A stretch of DNA of 64,000 nt from Ohtaekwangia kribbensis (GTDB lineage Bacteria > Bacteroidota > Bacteroidia > Cytophagales > Cyclobacteriaceae): contig NZ_JBHTKA010000001.1 in the NCBI RefSeq assembly GCF_042676245.1, forward strand, positions 620,001 through 684,000, in the 5' to 3' direction. The position numbers were made by a program, and so were the translations under genes. This document shows positions 1-7,364 of the stretch, in pieces. A model generated the notes under the pieces. The model searched no databases and was not told the origin of the DNA. It worked only from the letters and a program-made list of their open reading frames with translations. The number at the start of each line of letters is the position of its first letter. Position 1 is the stretch's first letter.

Positions 1-107
1 TGAGTCTGCCGCCACAAGCGCAGTGGGTATACAATCACCAACCACAACCGGGCACTGCCGAGCAGAGAACGCTTGATCTTTTGAAGAAAGGAATTGACTG
101 GGTTTGA
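1..107 (+). CDS. hemF: Coproporphyrinogen III oxidase, C-terminal end (partial)
   Basis: Only the last 34 codons are inside the window, read in the frame that begins at base 3 and ends at the TGA at 105-107. The peptide carries the pattern SLPPQAQWVYNH, then QPQPGTAE, and ends LLKKGIDWV. This matches what I know of the HemF C-terminus (S-L/M-P-P, W-x-Y, a P-x-x-G-S/T-x-E step and a terminal DWV). HemF is the oxygen-dependent, cytosolic enzyme that oxidatively decarboxylates coproporphyrinogen III to protoporphyrinogen IX in haem synthesis. The identification rests on a short tail only; the body of the gene lies to the left. Confidence 0.72.
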   Translation, partial: SLPPQAQWVYNHQPQPGTAEQRTLDLLKKGIDWV

Positions 108-150
108 GTCGCTATCGGTGAATCGTTATCCGTGGGAATAAGATATACTC

Positions 151-198
151 TTCTGTGTACCTCTGTGTCTTCTTTGAGATCTTTGTGCAATTGGATTT
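151..198 (+). repeat. CTCTGTG-type dispersed intergenic repeat, copy 1
   Basis: This stretch reads CTCTGTGTCTTCTTTGAGAT followed by CTTTGTGCAATTGGATTT. The same wording recurs at 628-680, 22788-22893 and 23250-23301. No open frame makes sense of it, and the copies sit just outside coding regions. Confidence 0.6.
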
Positions 199-272
199 AA
201 AAGACGCAAAACGATTATCGCACTAACTATATATAGCTAATGCTTTAAGAAAGTTGTGCGCGCCTGCTCAGA

Positions 273-434
273 TCACACGTGGCGTCCTCTTACCTTTTTA
301 TCCTCGTGGTTAGAAGTCTTTTCCGACTTCTTGTTTTTTGGAGAATGCCTTGGCGCTGCCATCGGGTTTTCATCCTGCGGAGCCTGGAAGTCTTGCGTTG
401 TTTGAGGCGGCTGTTGTTTTTCGTTGTTCTCCAT
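273..434 (-). CDS. Small hydrophilic hypothetical protein (53 aa)
   Basis: From the ATG at 434 down to the TGA at 273-275 the minus strand encodes 53 residues beginning MENNEKQQPPQTTQDF and ending KKVRGRHV. The composition is rich in Q, P, N and K, with no membrane segment or cysteine, so it would be a soluble and probably disordered basic protein. A longer overlapping frame on the same strand has low-complexity reading through the GGAAGT repeats and looks like a shadow. Small disordered proteins of this style are common in Bacteroidota, but I do not recognise a family. Confidence 0.4.
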   Translation of the reverse strand: MENNEKQQPPQTTQDFQAPQDENPMAAPRHSPKNKKSEKTSNHEDKKVRGRHV

Positions 435-491
435 GGTTGAAATGCATTAGAAGATCCTAAGCACTGCTTAAATTTCCGTGCCGTGATTGAG

Positions 492-562
492 GAGAAGTAA
501 GAAGACAGAAGTAAGAAGTTGGGAAGTTGGGAAGTCCGGAAGACCGAAAGTCCGGAAGTTTG
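492..562 (+). repeat. Degenerate GGAAGT / TCCGGAAGT repeat tract
   Basis: An imperfect tandem tract of the words GAAGTAAGAAG, GGGAAGTTGGGAAGT and TCCGGAAG. Similar tracts occur in other intergenic regions at 25757-25803 and 31921-31966, and an inverted fragment lies at about 700-720. It is simple-sequence-like intergenic material with no coding potential. Confidence 0.55.
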
Positions 563-627
563 GGTTGACCATTTCAACAAGACCCCGCTCGGAAGTAAAA
601 AGCAACTGTTATCTGTACAATGAATTT

Positions 628-680
628 CCCTTCGTGCCCTTTGCGTGCATTCCTCCGTGATCTCTGTGCAATTGGATTTG
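628..680 (+). repeat. CTCTGTG-type dispersed intergenic repeat, copy 2
   Basis: Reads TTCGTGCCCTTTGCGTGCAT then TCTCTGTGCAATTGGATTTG. It is closest to copy 1 at its right end, where TCTGTGCAATTGGATTT is shared almost exactly. It lies downstream of the VOC gene on the opposite strand. Confidence 0.55.
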
Positions 681-728
681 TAAACTATATCTATCGCAAC
701 TTCCGGACTTCCCGACTCGTGTTCTTCA

Positions 729-1100
729 CTAAGGCTCCCACAATTCAACCTTGTTGCCCTCTATATCGAGAATGTGAACGAACTTCCCGTACTCGGAAGC
801 TTCTATTTCATCCAGTATAGTTACGCCTTCTTTCTTCAGTTCCGTTACAAGCGCTTCGAGATTTTCGACCCGGAAATTGATCATGAAGTCCTTTGTAGAA
901 GGTTCAAAGTACTTGGTCTTGTCGGGGAATGGGCTCCATAAGGTATATCCTTTCTCTTTTGCGTCTGCTTCCTGCTGCCATTCAATCTTTGTTCCGTATG
1001 GACTTGTATCCAAACCCAAATGAGTTTTATACCACTGATTCATCTTCTCCGGGTCTTTGCATTTAAAGAAAATGCCTCCGATTCCTGTTACGCGTTTCAT
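729..1100 (-). CDS. VOC-fold (glyoxalase/bleomycin resistance-like) protein
   Basis: A 123-residue protein with one vicinal-oxygen-chelate domain over its whole length. It starts GIGGIFFKCKDPEKMNQWYK, the first beta strand and the helix usual in the family, followed by the LGLDTSPYG turn. The second half has FMINFRVENLEALVTELKK and ends IEGNKVELWEP, the usual last strand with a Glu where many members bind metal. VOC proteins of this size act as dimers in the cytosol on small molecules; the substrate cannot be told from sequence. It stands alone on the minus strand with the ATG at 1100. Length is normal for the family. Confidence 0.85.
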   Translation of the reverse strand: MKRVTGIGGIFFKCKDPEKMNQWYKTHLGLDTSPYGTKIEWQQEADAKEKGYTLWSPFPDKTKYFEPSTKDFMINFRVENLEALVTELKKEGVTILDEIEASEYGKFVHILDIEGNKVELWEP

Positions 1101-1226
1101 ACCTATTGTTCTTTTATCAGTTTAACAATAATAGTATTTTTTTTCGTTGTCCGGATAGGAGCCTCACGTTATTACGCTGCCAATGCAAGACTTATATTGC
1201 AACGAAAAGAACAACTACCCTAAATC

Positions 1227-1625
1227 ATGGCATTTCCAATTGAAGAGAAATATATTGCTGAGGCCGAAAGAGAGCTTGGCGTTAAATTCCCTCCCATATT
1301 TATAGAAAAAATGAAAGGGCAAAATGGAGGAGAGATAGAGACAGATGATGACACCTATACGCTTTATCCATTTTTTGACAAGACTGATGTTAAAAAAATC
1401 AAGCGAACAGCAAACCATATAATTTTAGAAACAAAGAACGCAAAAGAATGGGACAACTTCCCTTCAACCGGCATTGCTATAGGTGACAATGGCTTCGGTG
1501 ACAAGTTAGTTCTGCTGCCAACAGCAGATGATCCATCGAAGTTGAGTGACCAGATTTATATATGGTCACACGAGACCGGTGAAACGGCTGCGATTGCTAA
1601 CGATGTTAACGAGCTCGTTAAATAA
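1227..1625 (+). CDS. SMI1/KNR4 (SUKH) family immunity-type protein
   Basis: 132 residues. The N-terminus IAEAERELGVKFPPIFIEKM plus QNGGE is the classic start of the SUKH fold (helix, L-G-x-x-F/L-P, and a G-G after the second helix). The middle has a YTLYPFFD strand, and NFPSTGIAIGDNGFGDKLVLLP matches the conserved G-x-G-D-x-L/V strand pair. In bacteria SUKH proteins are mostly immunity proteins that neutralise contact-dependent or polymorphic toxins in the cytosol, and they often occur without their toxin. Here no toxin gene is adjacent, and it is the first of a run of small same-strand genes. Function as immunity is inferred from family and context. Confidence 0.82.
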   Translation: MAFPIEEKYIAEAERELGVKFPPIFIEKMKGQNGGEIETDDDTYTLYPFFDKTDVKKIKRTANHIILETKNAKEWDNFPSTGIAIGDNGFGDKLVLLPTADDPSKLSDQIYIWSHETGETAAIANDVNELVK

Positions 1626-1697
1626 AAATACATGTAGCATCGTTTATATCAACATTGGCTATAATTGTTTAAAATCACTTCAAAGATTTACAGAATA

Positions 1698-2291
1698 ATG
1701 GACTATTTATACACCGCAACAGAAACGTATGCTCCTGGCTATGATGAGGGAGGTTTTTCGTGGGCAAAGTTTATTGAGTTTAGTAAACTAACACATCTGA
1801 CAGAATTGGTTTCGTTAGACACAATGCTCAATGGCTCTATAGTAAAACAGGACAATGAAAATCCAGAAGATTCGAAATTTTCTGTTGTCGATAATCTCTA
1901 CGTAACAGGGCTATTCAATTCATTAAATTATGTAGTCGAACAAGTTAAAGACAAAGAAAGATTTAATCTGCTAAAGGTAGTTAAAGAACCTGACCACAAA
2001 TGCGAAGAAATAGAAACTAAGGACTTTGAATTTGTTGGATACGAATTATTGGACAAAGACTATTCTACCAGTGCACTCGCGAATTGTGGCGGTTTTGATG
2101 AAACCTTTCAACCCTCCGACTTAAACCAGTATGGACTCATAGACACATTTGAAATGGCTTACTACATTCGCGAAAGACTTTTTGCTAATAATCCAGATGA
2201 ACATCATGCAGACTGCTATGTTTTGGCAGTTTGGAGACACAAAGAAAAAGGAAGAGTAAAGGACACTAATCACTACGACAGCAAACAATAG
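1698..2291 (+). CDS. Hypothetical protein in immunity-gene run (197 aa)
   Basis: I use the ATG at 1698 (MDYLYTATETYAPG); an upstream in-frame start at 1665 would add 11 residues of unconvincing sequence. The protein is soluble and acidic, with no signal peptide or membrane helix. Landmarks are GGFSWAKFIEFS near the start, DFEFVGYELLDKDYSTSALANCGG in the middle (broken by a conserved-looking Gly-Gly), and YYIRERLF with an HHADCYVLAVWRHK end. I do not recognise the family. Its place 70 bases after a SUKH gene, in a run of single-gene units, suggests another immunity-type protein, but that is inference only. Confidence 0.65.
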   Translation: MDYLYTATETYAPGYDEGGFSWAKFIEFSKLTHLTELVSLDTMLNGSIVKQDNENPEDSKFSVVDNLYVTGLFNSLNYVVEQVKDKERFNLLKVVKEPDHKCEEIETKDFEFVGYELLDKDYSTSALANCGGFDETFQPSDLNQYGLIDTFEMAYYIRERLFANNPDEHHADCYVLAVWRHKEKGRVKDTNHYDSKQ

Positions 2292-2417
2292 CGTAGTTCT
2301 CTCTCTCGGGCTACCCGGAAAGCAACACTTACCGACGATGTATATCCAACCGTGCCCGGTATACTTACCATTACAAATTACTTTGCTTTAAAAGAATAAA
2401 CTTACAGACCATGATCT

Positions 2418-2459
2418 AGTCTGAGCAGAGTCTCTCGCAGAGGACTCTGCGTGCCCACA
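2418..2459 (+). repeat. Three-hairpin cassette repeat, copy a (first hairpin only)
   Basis: This truncated copy holds only the first hairpin. Arm GCAGAGTC pairs with GACTCTGC around a CTCGCAG centre, followed by GTGCC. The third base pair is A-T here but G-C in copies c, e and f, so both arms changed together. It sits between the 197-aa and 202-aa genes. Confidence 0.7.
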
Positions 2460-2582
2460 AGAAGTAATTATACTTATAACATACTTCGTAATTGTATTCA
2501 AAAATAAACAATCAAACAGCACGATTACCAATTAACACAACCATGGATTAAGGCCTGTGGACCTAATAATACAGATTAAGTA

Positions 2583-3191
2583 ATGAGCAGGAGCTTAAGC
2601 GAGGTAATGAAGGCGAAGTCTGACGAAGGACTCACCGATTACATCAACAATTTTAACAAGTATACTCCCGAAGCAATCCTAGCAGCGGTTAACGAGCTAA
2701 GAAAACGTGGCAAAAAATTTAGCGACCAGGAATTGGAAGACATAGACCGGAAGATGCATGCAAGAGCCAAAGCCGAGTATGAAGAGCAAAATTATTTGGT
2801 AGCCGATGCCTTAACCAATATTGTTGAAGATCCGAATGCTCCACTCCTTTACTCAAAAGCAGCAATCCTAGCGTTCTCATCGGTGTTCACCGTACTCTTT
2901 GGGGCTTTTCTTTTGGCTGATAACGTCAATGGTAAAAAGAAGAAGTTAATTATCATTGGTTTCGGAATAGCCTACTTCATTATTTCAATTATTATAATAA
3001 ACGTCCCTTCCGTCAGTAAATATTGGCTGACATTGTTAAACGGGTCTGGCGGATTAGGACTCATCACTACCTTTTGGGACAAGTACATCGGAAAAGATGT
3101 GAAGTATAGAGCAAAACCTATCGGATTTCCTTTGACTATTTCAATCATTATATCAATACTATTGCTACTTGCAATAATCTATAGTCGCTGA
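2583..3191 (+). CDS. Membrane protein with N-terminal helical domain (202 aa), hypothetical
   Basis: Residues 1-70 are charged and helical (SLSEVMKAKSDEGLTDYINN, then YTPEAILAAVNELRKRGKKF). They resemble small N-terminal helical domains seen before membrane segments in Bacteroidota proteins. Residues about 92-112 and 117-140 are clear transmembrane helices. A third hydrophobic stretch runs about 145-165, and a final helix at about 179-200 ends in YSR. No catalytic motif is visible. It stands alone between repeats a and b, the latter starting 19 bases after the stop. Its function is unknown; membrane-bound immunity to a pore-forming or membrane toxin would fit the context but is unproven. Confidence 0.65.
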   Translation: MSRSLSEVMKAKSDEGLTDYINNFNKYTPEAILAAVNELRKRGKKFSDQELEDIDRKMHARAKAEYEEQNYLVADALTNIVEDPNAPLLYSKAAILAFSSVFTVLFGAFLLADNVNGKKKKLIIIGFGIAYFIISIIIINVPSVSKYWLTLLNGSGGLGLITTFWDKYIGKDVKYRAKPIGFPLTISIIISILLLLAIIYSR

Positions 3192-3210
3192 TATAGTAAA
3201 AGGTTATTCT

Positions 3211-3337
3211 AGTCTGAGCAGAGTCTCTCGCAGAGGACTTTGCGTGCCGACAGAGAATCTACAACAACCTAAGTAAGTGCCGCCTATCCTATAGCTTGCT
3301 TCCGACAGAGTCCCCGAAGCGGGAGACTCTGCGGAGA
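3211..3337 (+). repeat. Three-hairpin cassette repeat, copy b (complete)
   Basis: About 127 bases with three hairpins. Hairpin 1 pairs GCAGAGTC with GACTTTGC, with a G-T wobble. Hairpin 2 pairs AAGTAAG with CTTGCTT, with one wobble. Hairpin 3 pairs CAGAGT with ACTCTG, enclosing CCCG-AAG-CGGG. It starts 19 bases after the preceding stop and ends 35 bases before the next gene. Confidence 0.8.
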
Positions 3338-3372
3338 AATAGAGAGCTACTGTTTTAGTATCAACGGACGGA

Positions 3373-3744
3373 TTGACTGTTCTCACTTTATTAGGTCTTC
3401 TAATATGGATACTTAAAAAATGGGGTACTAAAAACAAAGAAGCTACAAAACTTGTAACATTAAAGAACTTTAGAATATATGGACTTATCTGTCTCCTTGT
3501 TATAATAGCCGGGAGAACCACAGGCTACTTTGCCTCAACAGATCTTAATAAAGAAATAAATTTACTAGATAACGCTCAAAGATATGAAATTCGGAATAAC
3601 GCATTATATCTAGAGCTCGTAGATGCAATACTTATCCAGACTAGAGAAATTATTCTTTTGATAATTTTCTTCGTTATCGTGTTTAAGAACAAGCTATCAA
3701 ACAGCACTAATGACACAGCCATTAATAGCGAGCTTCCGACATAA
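3373..3744 (+). CDS. Small membrane protein, hypothetical (5' end uncertain)
   Basis: About 123 residues with hydrophobic segments at residues 1-14, 33-52 and 90-108, linked by a polar loop holding NLLDNAQRYEIRNNALYLEL. The first possible start is a TTG at 3373. The frame is open back to 3343 without an ATG, and the first helix appears to begin right at the start, so the gene may have lost its true 5' end where repeat b lies. It is followed 14 bases later by another small membrane gene, and the two form one unit between repeats b and c. No family recognised. Confidence 0.5.
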   Translation: MTVLTLLGLLIWILKKWGTKNKEATKLVTLKNFRIYGLICLLVIIAGRTTGYFASTDLNKEINLLDNAQRYEIRNNALYLELVDAILIQTREIILLIIFFVIVFKNKLSNSTNDTAINSELPT

Positions 3745-3758
3745 AAGCATTAAAGAAA

Positions 3759-4037
3759 ATGAAATCAAGAACATTTAAACTCTTTTTATTTAGCGGAGCG
3801 ATTCTATTGGGAACTATCCTAACTGCAACGTTCTGGGATTCCCTAGAATTGGGAACAAACAAAATACGTTTAGCGGTAACAACAACAATTGCCTTTGGAA
3901 TTAGTATTGCCGGACTCATAGTTGGAATTGGTGAAATAGGAAAACAAAGACCTTTATTGTTCTGGATAGGCTTCGTAGGACATATAATCGTAATTGGTGT
4001 TTTTGCATTCACCATTACTTACGCTATAATGCAATAG
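3759..4037 (+). CDS. Small three-helix membrane protein, hypothetical (92 aa)
   Basis: MKSRTFKLFLFSG opens a first transmembrane helix (residues 7-25). Two further helices follow (about 40-58 and 66-88), with short polar turns and no long soluble part. ATG at 3759 lies 14 bases after the previous stop, so co-transcription is likely. It is AT-rich with many Ile codons, like the other genes in this run. I do not recognise the family. Confidence 0.6.
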   Translation: MKSRTFKLFLFSGAILLGTILTATFWDSLELGTNKIRLAVTTTIAFGISIAGLIVGIGEIGKQRPLLFWIGFVGHIIVIGVFAFTITYAIMQ

Positions 4038-4132
4038 ATTCTCTGCGGAGATAAAATATAGTATCATCGCATGCCATTAACACACCACTTTCGATTTATA
4101 AAAAGCACATGGGGAATCTCCATTAAACTAAC

Positions 4133-4260
4133 AGTCCGAGCGGAGTCTCTCGCAGAGGACTCCGCGTGCCTACAGAAAATCTCCAACAACCTAAGTAAGT
4201 GCCGCCTATCCTATAGCTTGCTTCCGACAGAGTCCCCGAAGCGGGAGACTCTGCGGAGAC
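4133..4260 (+). repeat. Three-hairpin cassette repeat, copy c (complete)
   Basis: Nearly identical to copy d over its whole length. Hairpin 1 is GCGGAGTC/GACTCCGC. Hairpin 2 has arms AAGTAAG and CTTGCTT around GTGCCGCCTATCCTATAG. Hairpin 3 extends to CCG-A-CAGAGTC paired with GACTCTGCGG, with one bulged A. It ends 32 bases before the next ATG. Confidence 0.82.
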
Positions 4261-4292
4261 GTAAATTTGTATTCTATTAGTTAAGATATAGA

Positions 4293-4721
4293 ATGAAAAA
4301 TGAAATCTACATTCTACTGGAAAGCTTCGCCAGAAAGGATATTGACCTATTTCGAAGTAACTATTTAAAAGGCTTTTTACCAGTAGCTGATTACTTTGAA
4401 TATCCACCATTTCCGTCACATTCAGGAAATCAATTCGAAACTGATAACATGGACGAAATGATCGAATTCATGTCACAAGGTGGTAAGGGGTACTTCAGAT
4501 TCTATCTTAGACCTCCTTTCACAACCGAAATCTTGATGGGCATGATATTCTTTAATCATGACAATACGTTAACGTTAGGCATCAGTATTTCATCTAAGCG
4601 TAATGACTTGTTTATCAATAAACTTGTCAGCGATTTTAAATCAAATTTGATAATGATATGTGAAGGACCACCTCCACCCAGCAATAAGGATGAGTTCATC
4701 AAAATTATTAATACCCCTTAA
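4293..4721 (+). CDS. Hypothetical protein (142 aa), immunity-like context
   Basis: A soluble protein without signal peptide that starts MKNEIYILLESFARKDIDLF. The middle carries FETDNMDEMIEFMSQGGKGYF, then FYLRPPFTTEILMGMIFFNHD, which looks like a beta-hairpin core, and CEGPPPPSNKDEFIKIIN closes it. Size, single-domain character and position as the only gene between repeats c and d make it look like one cassette of the run. I do not know the family. An immunity role is a guess from neighbours. Confidence 0.6.
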   Translation: MKNEIYILLESFARKDIDLFRSNYLKGFLPVADYFEYPPFPSHSGNQFETDNMDEMIEFMSQGGKGYFRFYLRPPFTTEILMGMIFFNHDNTLTLGISISSKRNDLFINKLVSDFKSNLIMICEGPPPPSNKDEFIKIINTP

Positions 4722-4752
4722 TCAAACTATATTGTGTATCCTATCATCCTAC

Positions 4753-4881
4753 ACTCCGAGTGGAGTCTCTCGCAGAGGACTCCGCGTGCCTACAGAAAAA
4801 TCTCCAACAACCTAAGTAAGTGCCGCCTATCCTATAGCTTGCTTCCGACAGAGTCCCCGAAGCGGGAGACTCTGCGGAGAC
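4753..4881 (+). repeat. Three-hairpin cassette repeat, copy d (complete)
   Basis: Same layout as copy c. In hairpin 1 the second arm base is T (GTGGAGTC) opposite G in GACTCCGC, a wobble that keeps the stem. It starts 31 bases after the previous stop and ends 107 bases before the next gene. Confidence 0.82.
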
Positions 4882-4988
4882 GTAATGCGGAAGGCTCACG
4901 CGAAGACCACAATCTAAAGTATGTCGACATTGCGGCCATCACTGGTATTAAACGTAACGTTAGACTAAAGCCCTGAAATATTAAAAAC

Positions 4989-5501
4989 ATGACGTTAACA
5001 ATACCATATATACCCTTTTGGAGCAGAGTTAGAAAAAAGTTCATCGGTCCATTCATCGTAATAACGCTGATTGTTCTTTATGGATATTTCGCCAGTAACA
5101 ACACGTTTCTATTCTGCGGAATTATAATTTTAGGGTTTAGTGTAACTCAGGCAGTCATATCTATAGTCAGTGCCTGGACTTTTGTCAATGAAGTTAAATT
5201 TACCGAGGACAAGATTATCATCGGAGGCGCCAGTATAAATACACATTGGCACAAAGAGTTCGAAATCAGGAACTCGCGAATCGAAATCACGTCTGAAGGC
5301 AGAGGCGGCACCAAAATCGGTTATTATTTTACACTGAGCTCACCAGGTCAATCAGTTGATATTAACCGAACTTTCAATTGGAACTACACATCGCTTTTAA
5401 CAATCTTTAACGAGTTCAAAAGATTAAAAGGAGAGAAAATAATCTTTGACGAAAAGTATTTCCTCGACATCATGGAGAAAAAAGCGAATAGCCAGAACTA
5501 A
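4989..5501 (+). CDS. Membrane protein with two N-terminal helices and a PH-like domain, hypothetical
   Basis: 170 residues. Two transmembrane helices at about 17-35 and 39-60 are followed by a soluble beta-rich part: VKFTEDKIIIGGASINTHW, EIRNSRIEITSEGRGG and GYYFTLSSPGQSVDINRTFN. It closes with a helix containing LLTIFNEFKRLKG. This layout (two helices, then a small beta barrel closed by a helix) is typical of bacterial PH-like membrane proteins, but no motif proves it. ATG at 4989. The spacer between repeat d and this start is longer than for other cassettes and has no frame of its own. Confidence 0.6.
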   Translation: MTLTIPYIPFWSRVRKKFIGPFIVITLIVLYGYFASNNTFLFCGIIILGFSVTQAVISIVSAWTFVNEVKFTEDKIIIGGASINTHWHKEFEIRNSRIEITSEGRGGTKIGYYFTLSSPGQSVDINRTFNWNYTSLLTIFNEFKRLKGEKIIFDEKYFLDIMEKKANSQN

Positions 5502-5660
5502 CAACTACACGTTGAAAGAATCTCCTCGACCAGTTAAAACTAAAATTAATATTTAAGCATCTCCATTCAAGGAATACATCTCATCATTAGATATATTCAC
5601 ACAAAGCAATTGTTCCGAGGAATATAGGTATCATCGTTAAACGAATAACTATAGTCACAT

Positions 5661-5866
5661 ATGAAACTACTACTTTCCATCCTGATACTAACAGAGTGAT
5701 CTACCGATTGGAGTCACTATATCTCCGTACCATTAATATTGTGAATACGTTGGACTCCAAAGAGAAATATGAAGATGCCACTATAAGTCTATTCTGCGAG
5801 TATTATCTTCAGAACGAATTGCCGGAATCAATTGAAGAGATAAAAAAGTTATTGGAGAAGATATAG
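5661..5866 (+). pseudogene. Chimeric gene remnant: signal peptide fused out of frame to an unrelated tail
   Basis: The ATG at 5661 opens MKLLLSILILTE and then a stop. That N-terminus closely resembles the signal peptide of the DUF6624 gene at 6309 (MKQLLSIVILIT), both as DNA and protein. In the next frame a coherent 56-codon tail starts with GTG at 5696 and runs VIYRLESLYLRT to EIKKLLEKI, ending at the TAG 5864-5866. The two parts overlap by one shifted base, so this looks like a recombination or deletion product joining two cassettes. The region from 5502 to 5660 holds nothing else recognisable. Confidence 0.55.
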
Positions 5867-5909
5867 TTTCATTTTAATATAGGCACTTTATATGGGATAG
5901 AAACAAGGC

Positions 5910-6004
5910 AGTCCTAGCGGAGTCTCTCGCAGAGGACTCCGCGTGCCTACAGAAAATCTCCAACAACCTAAGTAAGTGCCGCCTATCCTATAGCTTGCTT
6001 CCGA
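5910..6004 (+). repeat. Three-hairpin cassette repeat, copy e (3' truncated)
   Basis: Matches copies c and d up to CTTGCTTCCGA, then diverges into unrelated sequence. Hairpins 1 and 2 are intact and hairpin 3 is missing. The break at about 6004, next to copy f, points to recombination between copies. Confidence 0.78.
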
Positions 6005-6065
6005 ACGGTGAGTTATGCTTCTTAGAATATAAATCATCTCCACGATATTATCACTGTAACTCCTG

Positions 6066-6195
6066 TGTCCGAGCGGAGTCTCTCGCAGAGGACTCCGCAT
6101 GCCGACAGAAATCTCGAACCACCTAAGTAAGTACTTCGTGTCCTCCTCTAGCTTGCTTCCGACAGAGTCCCCGAAGCGGGAGACCTCTGCGGAGG
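6066..6195 (+). repeat. Three-hairpin cassette repeat, copy f (divergent, complete)
   Basis: Hairpin 1 is the same GCGGAGTC/GACTCCGC stem. Hairpin 2 keeps both arms AAGTAAG and CTTGCTT, but its loop is quite different (TACTTCGTGTCCTCCTCTAG). Hairpin 3 keeps CCCCGAAGCGGG. Conserved arms with changed loops argue that the folded form matters. It ends about 110 bases before the DUF6624 gene. Confidence 0.75.
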
Positions 6196-6308
6196 ACAAA
6201 ATTACACAGTCCGTAATTAAACTAAACTTCATATCAAAACATCTTTACAATCGAGGTAACAACGTGTATATTCCTAATCGTTAAAAAGCAAGTATTAACA
6301 ATAGCTAC

Positions 6309-6947
6309 ATGAAACAACTACTTTCGATCGTAATACTAATAACATCCCTGTCATGCTACGGACAGGCTACCCGCCAAACTACGCACAAACCTAACTACGA
6401 TTCCCTTCGAATCGTGTTGGAAGAAATGGTTTACAAAGACCAGAACATCCGCAGAATTCTGATCGACTCCGTTGGACTTGATTCTCCGCATGCCGGCACG
6501 TATATAAAGCAGATGCAAAACATTGATGCTGATAACCAGGTAAAGCTGAACGTTATTCTTGATAAATATGGATGGATCGAACAAAGCAAGATTGGCAAAA
6601 AAGCGGCTGAAGGTTTTTTCTATATCGTGCAGCATTCAGATATAGCGTTAATGGAAAAATGGTTTCCTGAATTTAAAAGACTCGCCAGCATCGGTGAAGC
6701 TGATAAGACCGCCTGTGCCATGATGGAAGACAGACTGCTGATGTGGAAAGGTAAAAAGCAAATCTATGGATCGCAGGCTTCAACTTTCCGCGAAGACAAG
6801 AAGCTCGCGGTCTGGCCTATTGAAGATGCCAGGAATGTAAATAAGCGCAGAAAGGAAATGGGTTTCGATTTAACCGTTGAACAAAACGCTGCGAGGCTAA
6901 AGGCTGTCTATAACGAGAACGAACAATTACCTACCAAAAACAAATAA
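6309..6947 (+). CDS. DUF6624-family secreted protein
   Basis: 212 residues with a signal peptide MKQLLSIVILITSLSCYG that ends near QATRQ; a cysteine at the cleavage site might allow lipidation. The mature part has MVYKDQNIRRILID, YGWIEQSKIGKKAAEGFFYI, VQHSDIALMEKWFPEFKRLA, CAMMEDRLLMWKGKKQIYGS and a late WPIEDARNVNKRRKEMGF. This is the ordered set of motifs I associate with DUF6624, a common Bacteroidota family of unknown function often present in several copies. It is exported to the periplasm or surface. The neighbouring 5661-5866 remnant shares its signal-peptide sequence. Confidence 0.8.
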   Translation: MKQLLSIVILITSLSCYGQATRQTTHKPNYDSLRIVLEEMVYKDQNIRRILIDSVGLDSPHAGTYIKQMQNIDADNQVKLNVILDKYGWIEQSKIGKKAAEGFFYIVQHSDIALMEKWFPEFKRLASIGEADKTACAMMEDRLLMWKGKKQIYGSQASTFREDKKLAVWPIEDARNVNKRRKEMGFDLTVEQNAARLKAVYNENEQLPTKNK

Positions 6948-7016
6948 GATTTCAGCACCAGTCATCAATGATTCTTGCATGAAAAAATATGTAAAGATTT
7001 AACGATTACAATTCAC

Positions 7017-7331
7017 ATGTTCGAATCGAAAGCTAAAATAAAGACATTGAATTTTCTTCAACATATAGAGTACCTGCAACAAAAGGCTACCGATAGAATT
7101 GTTAATGGATATCAACAGACTGAAAAAGAACTGATACACAGATTCACAAAAGAAGCCCGAGATCTAATCGAACACAATGAGTGGGACATCGCCCTGGAGA
7201 ACTTGTTGGAAAATATTTACGAAATAGATTTTACTATTGATAAGCCGGCAGTTGATTTTGCTAAAGACGCAATTAAAGCATGTGGAATGGATTATAGTAA
7301 ATGGACATTCATTGAAGATCTCACTAATTAA
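7017..7331 (+). CDS. MafI-family immunity protein
   Basis: I use the ATG at 7017 (MFESKAKIKTLNFL), giving 104 residues; a TTG at 6975 would add 14 unlikely residues. The body has ARDLIEHNEWDIALENLLEN, then IYEIDFTIDK and AIKACGMDYSKW, the pattern of the MafI-like immunity family, whose members protect against Maf-type or other polymorphic nuclease toxins. It would be a small helical cytosolic protein. No MafB-like toxin is adjacent, so it is an orphan here. It lies between the DUF6624 gene and another small gene 33 bases downstream. Confidence 0.75.
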   Translation: MFESKAKIKTLNFLQHIEYLQQKATDRIVNGYQQTEKELIHRFTKEARDLIEHNEWDIALENLLENIYEIDFTIDKPAVDFAKDAIKACGMDYSKWTFIEDLTN

Positions 7332-7364
7332 AAATAGCCGCGCAGTAAATATAAAGTTTTAGTT

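Noticed and set aside
290..748. A 152-codon minus-strand frame through the GGAAGT tract
   Set aside because: Its residues follow the simple repeats and the dispersed repeat, with no protein-like pattern. The 53-codon frame on the same strand at 273-434 is more credible.
2418..6195. Classical integron attC sites between the small genes
   Set aside because: The repeats lack paired RYYYAAC and GTTRRRY core sites at their ends, have three separate hairpins instead of one, and no integron integrase gene is in the window. I therefore call them cassette-like, not integron cassettes.
3204..6232. Several frames of 70-115 codons inside the cassette repeats, on both strands
   Set aside because: They share the same peptide words (for example SPLRETP, LLPTESPKRETL) only because they translate the repeat, and they change frame at the repeat edges.
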